From contig NZ_JAAALE010000025.1 in the NCBI RefSeq assembly GCF_009905735.1, forward strand, positions 1-40,180: a stretch of 40,180 nucleotides of DNA. Direction: 5' to 3'. The stretch comes from Porphyrobacter sp. SLTP (GTDB lineage: Bacteria > Pseudomonadota > Alphaproteobacteria > Sphingomonadales > Sphingomonadaceae). Below are positions 7,914-18,224 of the stretch, one piece after another; the first letter of the stretch is position 1; every line of letters starts with the position of its first letter. The notes under the pieces were generated by a model that saw only the letters and a list, made by a program, of their open reading frames with translations, was not told the origin of the DNA and ran no database searches. The translations under genes and the position numbers were made by a program.

Positions 7914-10001
7914 GTGCCGCACGCAAGATTCTTCCCGTCCATCATCCGACAATTCGCTGCATGGGTGCTTGCGCTGGCCGCAAGTCTGATGCTGGCAGGG
8001 GCGGGCTTTGCGCAAGCAGCAGCGCCGCAGCCCGCGCGCGGCGGGCCGATTATCGGGTCCGACAAGATCGCGGTCGCGCTCTACGCCGATGGCGCTCCGA
8101 CCGAGGGCGAGGAATGGATGCTGGCGCTGCGCTTCACGCCGAGCGCGAGCGAATGGCACGGCTATTGGTCCAACCCCGGCGACGCAGGGCAGGGGATGCG
8201 CCTGTCGCTGAACCTGCCGCCCGACTGGGAAGTGGGCGAGGCGCGCTATCCGGTGCCCAAGCGGCTGCTGATCAGCGGGCTGATGAACCACATTTACGAA
8301 GGCCCCTACACCGTGCTGGTGCCGGTGGTGCCGGGGCCGAGCGTGAAGAGCTTTGCCGGAACTCAGGTCGAAGGCACCATCGAATATCTCGCCTGCACCG
8401 ATGAGATCTGCGTGCCGCAGGCGGCTGCGTTGACGGTGCAAGCTGGGGGCGATTTTGCGCGCTGGCGGGCTGCCGTCGCGCCGCTGATCGACGCCAAGGC
8501 GCAGTTCGCGATCACCGGCAAGACCCTGCGCATCGCGATTCCCTTGCCCGCCAGTGTCGGCCTGACCGATCCGCATGTGTTCATCGCCAACGACCGTCTG
8601 GTCGCCTACTCTGCGCCGCAAACCTTCCGCCGGGCAGGCGATGTGCTGGTCGCCGAAATTCCGCTCGACGAATACGGGACGGGCAAGGCCGCGACAGTCA
8701 GCGGCATCCTTGCCTTTGGCGAGGGCAGCGGCGTGCGCTTTGAAGCCGCCCTCGGCTCAGTGCCGGTCGGCGGCGAGGTCATCGCTGGCGCACAGAATGC
8801 ATCCGTCCCGCCGCTATGGACGCTGATCCTCGGCGCGCTGGTGGGCGGTTTGCTGCTCAACATAATGCCCTGCGTCTTCCCGATCCTGAGCCTGAAGGCG
8901 ATCGCGCTCGCCCGTGCCGGTGAGAGCGAGGCCAAGGCGCGGGCCGAGGGGCTCGCCTATACTGCTGGCGTGGTGCTGGCCTGCGTCGCGTTGGGCGCGC
9001 TGCTGCTGGCCTTGCGCGCAGCGGGCGAGCAGGTGGGATGGGCGTTCCAGTTGCAGGAGCCGGGCGTGGTCGTCGCCTTGCTGGTGTTGGCAGCGGCGAT
9101 CACGGCGAACTTTGCCGGATTGTTCGAGCTGCCGACGATCTCCATGAGCATGGGGGGCGAGCGCACCGGCGCGTTCGCCACCGGGCTGCTTGCCGCCTTC
9201 GTGGCGACACCCTGCACGGGCCCCTTCATGGCGGCGGCGCTGGGTGCGGCACTGTTGCTGCCGGTGCCCCAAGCTTTGCTGCTGTTCGCGCTGCTGGGGC
9301 TGGGGCTGGCCCTGCCATTCCTGCTGCTCGGCTTCGTGCCGCCGCTGCGCCGGCTGCTGCCCAAGCCCGGCGCGTGGATGGAGCGGTTCCGCCGGATCAT
9401 GGCGATCCCGATGGGGCTGACCGCGCTCGCGCTGCTGTGGCTGACGGTGCAGCTGGGCGGTCGGCCCTTCGGCCTCATCGCGCTGGTGCTGGTCGTGGGC
9501 GTGCTCCTCGGGCTGTTCGTGACCGGCAAGCTGCAACGCGGCGGCAAACTGGCATGGCCCGCCTTCGGCCTCGTCGCCGCCCCGTTCCTCGCCTTCGCGG
9601 TGATCGCCCTGCCTTCGGTCTATGAAGCCAAGGGAGCCGAGGCCAAGGCCAGCATCCACGATCCGCAGACCTTCAGCCGCGATGCGCTGGCCAAGGCCCG
9701 CGCGTCGGGCAAGCCGGTGTTCCTGTGGTTCACCGCCGATTGGTGCGTCACCTGCAAGGTCAACGAAGCCAGCTCGATCGAGCGCGAGAGCGTGCGCGAG
9801 GCCTTCGTCAAAGCGGGCGTGGTGCCGATGGTGGGTGACTGGACAGTGCGCGATCCCGAGATCACCGCCTTCCTCACCGAACAAGGCGCAGCGGGCGTGC
9901 CGCTTTACCTGTGGTATGCGCCGGGGGCAGCCAGCCCGCAGCAATTGCCGCAGGTGCTTACACCGGAATTGCTTGCGCGACAGGCATCAGGGAACCGGTG
10001 A
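7914..10001 (+). CDS. DsbD/ScsB-family protein-disulfide reductase
   Basis: A 695-residue, three-part protein. A signal peptide (hydrophobic to about residue 35) leads to a periplasmic N-terminal domain with a Cys pair in YLACTDEICVP. A core of about eight membrane helices carries one Cys in MPCVFPILSLKA and its partner in TPCTGPFMAAALGAA. A C-terminal thioredoxin-like domain has WFTADWCVTCK. The family takes electrons from cytoplasmic thioredoxin through the membrane Cys pair to periplasmic partners. All three Cys pairs are present, so it should be active. It starts at GTG with AGAGGG upstream. Its last 15 bases overlap the end of the convergent lipoprotein gene. Confidence 0.93.
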   Translation: MPHARFFPSIIRQFAAWVLALAASLMLAGAGFAQAAAPQPARGGPIIGSDKIAVALYADGAPTEGEEWMLALRFTPSASEWHGYWSNPGDAGQGMRLSLNLPPDWEVGEARYPVPKRLLISGLMNHIYEGPYTVLVPVVPGPSVKSFAGTQVEGTIEYLACTDEICVPQAAALTVQAGGDFARWRAAVAPLIDAKAQFAITGKTLRIAIPLPASVGLTDPHVFIANDRLVAYSAPQTFRRAGDVLVAEIPLDEYGTGKAATVSGILAFGEGSGVRFEAALGSVPVGGEVIAGAQNASVPPLWTLILGALVGGLLLNIMPCVFPILSLKAIALARAGESEAKARAEGLAYTAGVVLACVALGALLLALRAAGEQVGWAFQLQEPGVVVALLVLAAAITANFAGLFELPTISMSMGGERTGAFATGLLAAFVATPCTGPFMAAALGAALLLPVPQALLLFALLGLGLALPFLLLGFVPPLRRLLPKPGAWMERFRRIMAIPMGLTALALLWLTVQLGGRPFGLIALVLVVGVLLGLFVTGKLQRGGKLAWPAFGLVAAPFLAFAVIALPSVYEAKGAEAKASIHDPQTFSRDALAKARASGKPVFLWFTADWCVTCKVNEASSIERESVREAFVKAGVVPMVGDWTVRDPEITAFLTEQGAAGVPLYLWYAPGAASPQQLPQVLTPELLARQASGNR

Positions 10002-10589
10002 CGGCTCTGGGGTCGGCGGCGTGAACAGCTCCAAAGCGATCGGCGCGTTTTCGCGCGCCTCGTTGCGGCATGTGGTGACAAGCTGCATCGGCAGCGGGCT
10101 GGGGTTGAGCCGCACCAGCCCTGCGCCCGGCACCGTTACGGTCGCCTCACGCTCGGGCTTCAGCGCATCCCATTCGCGGGTCAGAGCGGGCACTTCGCCC
10201 TGCCACAGCACGCGCCCCCCAACCGCGGTCGCATCGACCGGGAAGCGCCCGATCCAGCCATTCCCGATCAGCGCCAGCAGCGCGGCGGCACCCTCGTCCG
10301 CTGGCGCATGGCGGGTGATCCTGAGGCGCGCTTCGGGCTTGGCGGGGTCAAGGCATTCAAGCGCCAGCAGAACTGGTTGACCGGGGACGCCATAGACCAG
10401 CCGCAGCGGCTTGGCCGTGCTCGCCCAGACCGCATCGGTCGTATCGGGCGAGGGCAACGGGGCGGACGGCCCAGCGGTCGGTGCGAGCAGAGACACGCGC
10501 GCTACGGCGGCATCGGTCGGGGGCGGCTTGCACGCGGCCAAACCGGCCGCGCCCGCAAGCGCGGCGCATAACGCCAGGTGGCGGATCAT
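9987..10589 (-). CDS. Lipoprotein of unknown function
   Basis: About 200 residues from the ATG at 10589. The start is a lipoprotein signal peptide with lipobox LAAC and lipidated Cys20, followed by a Pro-rich linker. The body has no motif I recognise. It includes a GQPVLLALECLD strand, a GNGWIGRFPVDATAVGGRVLW segment and a Pro-rich C-terminus; a fold binding small ligands or protein is possible but unsupported. The frame stays open to 10682, but those extra residues are the other-frame shadow of the peptidase gene. Its ATG overlaps the stop of the upstream S10 peptidase as ATGA, so the two are probably coupled and may work together in the periplasm. Its 3' end overlaps dsbD antisense by 15 bases. 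Confidence 0.7.
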   Translation of the reverse strand: MIRHLALCAALAGAAGLAACKPPPTDAAVARVSLLAPTAGPSAPLPSPDTTDAVWASTAKPLRLVYGVPGQPVLLALECLDPAKPEARLRITRHAPADEGAAALLALIGNGWIGRFPVDATAVGGRVLWQGEVPALTREWDALKPEREATVTVPGAGLVRLNPSPLPMQLVTTCRNEARENAPIALELFTPPTPEPSPVP

Positions 10590-12091
10590 CGCGCGCGGAT
10601 GAACGCGCGGATATCGGCCGAAAGCTTCGCGCGATCCTCGTCGCGAATATACATCATGTGCCCGGCGTCGTAATATTTCCACGTGATGCGGTCCTGCGGG
10701 ATCCCGTAGCGCTTCAACGAATATTCCGCCCCGAAGAAGGGCGTGGCGAAATCGTAATAGCCTTGCGCGTTGAACAGGCGCAGCTGCGAATTCTGCCGCA
10801 GCGCCTGCCCGATCAGCGGTGCGACGTTGAGATAGGCCGCCCGACCCGAACCGTCGAGGCTCCAGTCCCAGTTGCGCCCCGGCTCGCGACCGATTGCCTG
10901 ATATTCGCGATCAGTCTTGTATCCCAACGTTTCGCGCGCCCAGCTGTTGATCGCGGCGGTGTAGCCCGCATCGATGCCGTAGAAGCTCGGATCATTGTCC
11001 GGCGTCTCGCCCGCATTGTCGTAATCGGTCCCCGTGTAGCGCGAATCGAGCCGGCCCACGGTCAGCCCGCGATCGCGCAGCAATTCCTTGTAGAACCGCT
11101 GGTCGGTGACGCGCAGGTTGGCTTGGTCGAGATATTCTTCCGACAGGCCGGTGAGGCGCGACAATTCTCTGCGAACGCTCGCGCGTTCCTCGGCGGGCAA
11201 GTCCTGTCCCTTGAGCAGTGCGGTGGCAAACGGCCCGATCGCAAAGCGGCGCGCTTCCTCCGCCACCGCTTCGACCGAAGCGCCTTGCACCTTGCCGTGA
11301 TAAAAGGCGGTGGTCGCCATGTTGGGCAGAGTGACGACATAGGCCATCTCGTTGCCGGGAGTCGTATCCTCAGCCCCGAAATCAAGGATGGTCGAGACGA
11401 GGATCAACCCGTTGAGGCCGACGTCGTTATAGGTGCTGCCTTCCAGCTCGTCCGCGACCATCGCGGTGCGGGTGGTGCCGTAGCTTTCGCCGCCGAGGAA
11501 CTTGGGGCTGTTCCAGCGGCCATTGTCATTGATCCAGCGCCGGATCACCGTGGCAACGGCGCGGCCATCCTGACGCAGGCCGTAATACTTCTTGGGATCG
11601 GTGCCTGGGGTGAGGTGGCTGAAACCCGTACCTGGCGGGTCGATAAAGACGAGATCGGCGACATCGAGCAGGCTCTCCGGGTTGTCGACCAGCGGATAGG
11701 GCGGCGCGCCATCGTCTTTGGCGTCCGAGGGAATTGCGACGCGCTTTGGCCCGAAGGCACCCATCTGGAGCCACACCGAGCCCGAGCCCGGCCCGCCATT
11801 GTAAATGAAGAACACCGGGCGCGACGGGTCCATCGGGGTTTTCACATAGGAGGTGGTGACGATCACCGCCTCGGCCTTGCCCGCCTCGTCCGCCAGGATC
11901 GTGTCGGCGATAGTCGCGCGATAGGCGATGCGTTGCCCGCCGAAGGTGCCGGCAAGATCGCGGGTGCGCACCTGCGCAGCGGGCGCGGGTTTGGCGGCGG
12001 CCTCAGCCTTGGGCGCGTCCTGCGCGGCGGTGGGAAGGGCGAGGGCGAAGGTGCTGGCAGCGGCCAGCGCGGCGAGGAATCGGGCGTTCAT
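10586..12091 (-). CDS. Secreted S10-family serine carboxypeptidase
   Basis: A 501-residue protein with a cleavable signal peptide (LALPTAAQ, about residue 22), so periplasmic or exported. The oxyanion-hole segment YNGGPGSGS corresponds to the S10 NGGPGCSS. The nucleophile is Ser203 in GGESYGTTR and the catalytic His478 lies in DAGHMMY near the C-terminus. This fits the bacterial S10 branch that removes C-terminal residues from peptides. An Ala/Lys/Pro linker (about 25-45) separates signal and catalytic domain. It forms a two-gene operon with the lipoprotein that starts inside its stop codon. Confidence 0.93.
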   Translation of the reverse strand: MNARFLAALAAASTFALALPTAAQDAPKAEAAAKPAPAAQVRTRDLAGTFGGQRIAYRATIADTILADEAGKAEAVIVTTSYVKTPMDPSRPVFFIYNGGPGSGSVWLQMGAFGPKRVAIPSDAKDDGAPPYPLVDNPESLLDVADLVFIDPPGTGFSHLTPGTDPKKYYGLRQDGRAVATVIRRWINDNGRWNSPKFLGGESYGTTRTAMVADELEGSTYNDVGLNGLILVSTILDFGAEDTTPGNEMAYVVTLPNMATTAFYHGKVQGASVEAVAEEARRFAIGPFATALLKGQDLPAEERASVRRELSRLTGLSEEYLDQANLRVTDQRFYKELLRDRGLTVGRLDSRYTGTDYDNAGETPDNDPSFYGIDAGYTAAINSWARETLGYKTDREYQAIGREPGRNWDWSLDGSGRAAYLNVAPLIGQALRQNSQLRLFNAQGYYDFATPFFGAEYSLKRYGIPQDRITWKYYDAGHMMYIRDEDRAKLSADIRAFIRAR

Positions 12092-12167
12092 GGCGGTGAG
12101 GGTTGGCAGGGTTGGGGACGGGGTTCAAGCATCCCTCAAGCCTTGCCACCAAACTTAATTCCGTATG

Positions 12168-12488
12168 TCAGGCAGCGCGCGGTTGGATACGCTCCAACTC
12201 CCCATTGAGCGCGCGCTTGGCCGTGCGGAGATCTGCGCTAGTCTGAAGCCTCAGGAAAAACCCCTCAGACATCCGGAAGTAGCGCGAGAGGCGCAGGTCG
12301 AGTTCGCCGTCGATGCGAGTTTTGCCGTCGATCATCGCTTGCAAGCGCGCGGGGTCAACCGAGATGGCTTGGGCCAACGCAGGCGTATCGAGCTTCAATG
12401 GCTCCATAAACTCCGAAACCAGCATTTCGCCCGCGTGCGGGATGTGCAGCCAGTCCGATGTGTCAGTGGTAGTCGACGATTTCGACAT
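12168..12488 (-). CDS. higA: HigA-type antitoxin (XRE-family HTH)
   Basis: About 106 residues. The sequence HIPHAGEMLVSEFMEPLKLD followed by TPALAQAISVDPARLQAMIDG and ELDLRLSRYFRMSEGFFLRLQ is the HigA/VapI pattern: an HPGE-like start, then a Cro/C1 helix-turn-helix. It should neutralise the upstream toxin and repress the operon. The ATG at 12488 has GGAAG eight bases upstream; a GTG at 12497 is an alternative. Its 5' end overlaps the toxin gene by about 26 bases, and toxin before antitoxin is the usual higBA order. Downstream, the C-terminus ends beside the convergent-facing 76-base gap before the S10 gene. Confidence 0.88.
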   Translation of the reverse strand: MSKSSTTTDTSDWLHIPHAGEMLVSEFMEPLKLDTPALAQAISVDPARLQAMIDGKTRIDGELDLRLSRYFRMSEGFFLRLQTSADLRTAKRALNGELERIQPRAA

Positions 12489-12744
12489 CGTATGCACTTC
12501 CGTTGTTCCAGCGGAAACATATACGCCATTTCATGTTAATTGAAATGGAATGCTGACCGGCGCGGTCGCGCTCCAGTTCATGCAAGCGGTTGCTCGGCGG
12601 GAGCTTGAGGTCGTCGAGCGTGTCGGCAGCGTCGATCATGTTGAGCTTCGCCAGCGCGCGCTGCTGAATGTCTGCAGGCAGCTTGCGGCTAAGGCTGCCT
12701 GACCAGAGGCGTTCGGTCTCAATGCAGGAAAAAGACTGGATCAT
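12463..12744 (-). CDS. higB: HigB-type toxin (RelE/ParE superfamily mRNA interferase)
   Basis: A 93-residue protein of exactly HigB size. The pattern MIQSF..IETERLWSG, LAKLNMIDAADTLDDLKLPPSNRLHEL, HSISINMKWRICFRW and the terminal AYDVEIVDYH match the HigB (plasmid maintenance killer) family. Members cleave mRNA on the ribosome. The sequence looks intact, with the conserved WRICFRW core and DYH tail. Upstream is an AT-rich stretch (12770-12840) that probably holds the promoter and HigA operator, though no clear inverted repeat was found. The AT-rich surroundings suggest later acquisition than the flanking genes. Confidence 0.9.
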   Translation of the reverse strand: MIQSFSCIETERLWSGSLSRKLPADIQQRALAKLNMIDAADTLDDLKLPPSNRLHELERDRAGQHSISINMKWRICFRWNNGSAYDVEIVDYH

Positions 12745-12902
12745 GGCTGCCTCGGTTAAGTGCAGCCAATCAGTAATCAGGCAAATTTCTTTCGTGCAAC
12801 AGTTTGATTTTAAAAAAAATGAAATTTTCCTGTTGACTGCCTTCTAACCCGCAGCGTGCTTCGCGGTACAATTTACTGGCTACGTATAACTCTTGTGGAG
12901 AA

Positions 12903-15098
<2,196 letters not shown>

Positions 15099-15112
15099 TT
15101 TATTGTTATGGG

Positions 15113-15127
15113 GAACAAAGCAGGGAC
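15113..15127. promoter_or_regulatory. Candidate LexA (SOS) box upstream of uvrB
   Basis: The bases read GAAC-N7-GGAC on the plus strand, that is GTCC-N7-GTTC towards uvrB. The alphaproteobacterial LexA site is GTTC-N7-GTTC, so one of eight conserved bases differs. It sits 15-29 bases upstream of the uvrB ATG, where a repressor would block transcription. uvr genes are common LexA targets. The site could also affect the divergent lipoprotein gene at 15221. Confidence 0.4.
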
Positions 15128-15220
15128 GTGCAAGGACGCTCCCAAGCACCTGCGCGCTTTTCGTAACGCGATTTGCTGCTAGATCGGTTATCACCGCGTA
15201 ACGCAGGAGGAGACGACAAC

Positions 15221-15754
15221 ATGAAGCGCATCACCATTCTCGCCGCAGCCGGTGCGGCGCTGCTTGTCGGTTGTTCCGGCGGTAAGACCGATGCCGACGG
15301 CGATGGCGAAATCAGCGCCAAGGAAGTCGCCGACAAGGCCCAGGCTGAAGGAATCAAGCCGCAGCCCGGGCTCTACAAGGCGACCATCACCATGACCGGT
15401 ATCGACGTTCCGGGAATGCCTGCCGAAATGAAAGGCCACGGGGCCGGCGCGACCACCACCAGCGAAGATTGCCTGACGGCTGAAGACGTCGACAAGGGTT
15501 TCGAGGAATTGGTCAAGAAGGGCCAGAATGGCGAGTGCGCCTATGAAAGCTTCAACCTCAACGGCGGCAAGCTCGACGCGGTGATGGTCTGCAAGACCCC
15601 CGAGGGCGAAGCGCGCATGTCCATGACCGGGACCACCACCCCCACCTCGTCCGAATACAACGCCAGCACCAAGATGAACTTCGAAGGCATGGGCGAAGGC
15701 ACCATGAGCTTCAAGGTCAAGCACGAGCGGATCGGTGACTGCCCCGCGAAGTAA
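15221..15754 (+). CDS. DUF3617-type lipoprotein with one EF-hand motif
   Basis: A 177-residue lipoprotein: signal peptide with lipobox LVGC, lipidated Cys18. Six residues after the Cys comes a canonical EF-hand loop, [12 protein letters not shown] (24-35), with Asp, Asp, Asp, Glu, Ser and Glu at loop positions 1, 3, 5, 7, 9 and 12. The remainder resembles the DUF3617 family: [13 protein letters not shown], a Cys in [11 protein letters not shown], two more in GECAYESF and VMVCKT, and a beta-rich end with GDCPAK. Four Cys after lipidation suggest two disulfides. Family members are periplasmic and of unknown function. The ATG has GGAGG about ten bases upstream. Confidence 0.8.
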   Translation: MKRITILAAAGAALLVGCSGGKTDADGDGEISAKEVADKAQAEGIKPQPGLYKATITMTGIDVPGMPAEMKGHGAGATTTSEDCLTAEDVDKGFEELVKKGQNGECAYESFNLNGGKLDAVMVCKTPEGEARMSMTGTTTPTSSEYNASTKMNFEGMGEGTMSFKVKHERIGDCPAK

Positions 15755-15825
15755 AACGCCGTAATGCGCGTTTCCTTTGTTACACTTCAGGGAACATTAA
15801 TCGGTTTCGCTCTTTAAACTGTCAC

Positions 15826-16662
15826 ATGACACCGCAGCGCTTCGTTCCTGAGCTTTCACGCCTGCCGTCCCCGCTGGTTGCAGCGGCGACGGCTGCGGGC
15901 GCGCAGGCGAAGCAGGCCTATGCTGCGACGGCGATGGCCCGGCGGGTCGCGCTCGCGCGGGAAGCCTGCCCCGAGGAATTCGAAGCGGGCAAGCCGCGCC
16001 TCATGCGCTTGCTGGGCGAAGCCGACGTGCTGCTCGAACCGCTGCGCCGCGCCAAGCGCAAGCCTGCCGCCGTAGCCACCGCCAATCCACAGGTGGCAAT
16101 GATCATCCCCGGCTTTGGCGCCAGTCCGCTGCGGATGCGCTACCTTGCGCGGCAGCTCGAAAGCGCGGGCCATGTGGTCAAGCGCTGGGGGCAGGGCCGC
16201 AATTGGGGCCCCGATCCCGTCCGCTTCGACCAGATCGAGGCGCGCTTGCTCGAACTGCACGAGCGCCACGGGCGCCCGGTCGTCCTAATCGGCTGGAGCC
16301 TCGGCGGGCTCTACGCGCGCGAGATTGCCAAGCGTCAGCCGCAGGCGGTCGCCAAGGTCGTCACGATGGGCTCGCCCTTTTCAGGGAGCCCGCGCGCGAA
16401 CAATGTGTGGCGCGCCTACCAGTTCATCACCGGCCATTCGGTCGATGCCCCGCCGGTCGAGGCCATGCTCGCGGTCAAGCCGCCGGTCGAAACGGTCGCG
16501 CTGTGGAGCGCCAATGATGGCGTGATTGCTCCGCGCTGCGCGGCAGGGCGTCCGGGCGAGCGTGACCGCGCGATCCCGCTGCGCTGCACGCACATGGGCT
16601 TCACCTATGATGCGCAGGTAATCGCGACCCTGCTCAGCGAGCTCGAATCTACCCGCATCTGA
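15826..16662 (+). CDS. Alpha/beta hydrolase (lipase/esterase-like)
   Basis: A 278-residue protein with an alpha/beta hydrolase core starting about residue 85 (AMIIPGFGASPLRMRYLARQL). The nucleophile elbow is GWSLGG with Ser158. Asp231 (SANDGVI) and His256 (CTHMGF) are placed to complete the triad. The fold and MGSPFSGSPRANNVWR segment resemble triacylglycerol lipase or PGAP1-like esterases. The first 80 residues are Ala/Arg-rich, without a clear signal peptide, so it may act in the cytoplasm. It stands alone 71 bases after the EF-hand lipoprotein. The substrate is unknown. Confidence 0.8.
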   Translation: MTPQRFVPELSRLPSPLVAAATAAGAQAKQAYAATAMARRVALAREACPEEFEAGKPRLMRLLGEADVLLEPLRRAKRKPAAVATANPQVAMIIPGFGASPLRMRYLARQLESAGHVVKRWGQGRNWGPDPVRFDQIEARLLELHERHGRPVVLIGWSLGGLYAREIAKRQPQAVAKVVTMGSPFSGSPRANNVWRAYQFITGHSVDAPPVEAMLAVKPPVETVALWSANDGVIAPRCAAGRPGERDRAIPLRCTHMGFTYDAQVIATLLSELESTRI

Positions 16663-16777
16663 CGCTTTTTCGGCGATCTTGCGCAAACTGACATGGCCGC
16701 TTTCCTTTTGTGAAAGGCCGGTTAGATTGTGCGCTGCACCTAAGGGCAATAGGCCCTGATACAGCGTGCGGGGGCCA

Positions 16778-18208
16778 ATGAACGCGGGTAGCAGCAATTT
16801 CGACGAGATGTTCGATAGCGATGGCCGGACCCGGCCCGCCTATGCCGAATATTGTCGCTGGTATAACGAGCAGCCGCCCGAATTCCTGCGCCGCAAGAAC
16901 CGCGAGGCGGATGACAGCTTTCGCCGCACCGGCATCACCTTCAATGTCTATGGCGAGGATGCGGCGGAAGAGCGCCTGATCCCGTTCGACATGGTGCCGC
17001 GGATCATCACCGCGAGCGAGTGGCGCAAGCTGTCGCGCGGGATCGAACAGCGCGTGCGGGCGCTCAATTCCTTCCTCTATGATCTTTACCACCGGCAGGA
17101 AATCGTCCGCGCCGGGCGTCTGCCAGAGCGTTTGCTGCGCACCAATGATGCCTGGCTCGCCAACATTGTCGGCTTCACGCCGCCGGGCGGGATTTACACC
17201 CACATCGTCGGGATCGACCTCGTTCGCACCGGGCCGGACGAGTTCTTCGTGCTGGAGGACAATGCGCGCACGCCATCGGGCGTCTCCTACATGCTCGAAA
17301 ACCGCGAGACGATGATGGGGATGTTCCCCGATCTGTTCAGCCGGGTGGCGGTGGAGAGTGTGTCGAATTACCCGCGCCGCCTTGCCCGCAGCTTGGCCGC
17401 GTGCGTCCCGCCCGCCTTTACGGGTGGCAAACCGACCGTCGCGGTGCTGACGCCGGGGATCTACAACTCGGCCTATTTCGAACACGCCTTCCTCGCCGAC
17501 CAGATGGGTGCCGAATTGGTAGAGGGCAGCGATCTGCGCGTGGTGGGCGGCCGGGTGCAGATGCGCACCACGCGCGGCTACCAGCCGATCGACGTGCTCT
17601 ATCGCCGGGTCGATGACGACTATCTCGATCCGCTGACCTTCAACCCCGATAGCGCGCTCGGTGTGCCGGGGATCATGGATGTGTACCGCGCGGGCGGTAT
17701 CACCATCGCCAATGCGCCCGGCACCGGGGTCGCCGACGACAAGGCGATCTACAGCTTCATGCCGGAAATCGTCGAGTTCTACACCGGCGAAAAGCCCCTG
17801 CTGCCCAACGTCCAGACCTGGCGCTGCGCGGACAAGGACGCGCTTGGCTACGTGCTCGACAATCTGGCTGAACTGGTGGTCAAGGAAGTGCACGGATCGG
17901 GCGGCTACGGGATGCTGATCGGACCAACCTCCTCCAAGCGCGAGATCGAGGCGTTCCGCGCCAAGCTGGTTGCCCGGCCCGAGAATTACATCGCCCAGCC
18001 CACGCTCGCGCTGTCGACCTGCCCGATTTACACCGCCAAGGGTCTCGCCCCCCGGCACCTTGATCTCAGACCCTTCGTGCTGGTCTCGCCCGAGGGGATC
18101 GACATCACGCCCGGCGGGCTCACGCGCGTGGCGCTGAAGAAGGGGTCGCTGGTGGTGAACTCCTCGCAGGGCGGGGGCACCAAGGACACCTGGGTGTTGA
18201 AGGACTGA
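16778..18208 (+). CDS. Circularly permuted type-2 ATP-grasp protein (Anbu cluster)
   Basis: About 476 residues from ATG 16778 (a GTG at 16766 is in frame). The sequence follows the DUF404/DUF407 family, now called circularly permuted ATP-grasp type 2: YAEYCRWYNEQPPEF and FRRTGITFNVYG at the start, then FVLEDNARTPSGVSYMLENR and LTPGIYNSAYFEHAFLADQMG. The C-terminal half has GTGVADDKAIYSFMP, VVKEVHGSGGYGMLIGP and LRPFVLVSPEGI. ATP-grasp enzymes ligate a carboxylate to an amine via an acyl phosphate, so a peptide-ligase role is predicted. It is the first gene of the Anbu operon; the alpha-E gene starts 16 bases after its stop. Confidence 0.92.
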   Translation: MNAGSSNFDEMFDSDGRTRPAYAEYCRWYNEQPPEFLRRKNREADDSFRRTGITFNVYGEDAAEERLIPFDMVPRIITASEWRKLSRGIEQRVRALNSFLYDLYHRQEIVRAGRLPERLLRTNDAWLANIVGFTPPGGIYTHIVGIDLVRTGPDEFFVLEDNARTPSGVSYMLENRETMMGMFPDLFSRVAVESVSNYPRRLARSLAACVPPAFTGGKPTVAVLTPGIYNSAYFEHAFLADQMGAELVEGSDLRVVGGRVQMRTTRGYQPIDVLYRRVDDDYLDPLTFNPDSALGVPGIMDVYRAGGITIANAPGTGVADDKAIYSFMPEIVEFYTGEKPLLPNVQTWRCADKDALGYVLDNLAELVVKEVHGSGGYGMLIGPTSSKREIEAFRAKLVARPENYIAQPTLALSTCPIYTAKGLAPRHLDLRPFVLVSPEGIDITPGGLTRVALKKGSLVVNSSQGGGTKDTWVLKD

Positions 18209-18224
18209 TGGTGGGGGACGCATC

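Noticed and set aside
10481..12208. A 575-codon open frame antisense to the S10 peptidase
   Set aside because: Composition is Arg/Ala/Gly-rich without family motifs, while the opposite strand encodes a clear S10 peptidase.
15754..15773. AAACGC/GCGTTT hairpin after the EF-hand lipoprotein gene
   Set aside because: A six-base stem with an eight-base loop and only scattered T is too weak to call a terminator.
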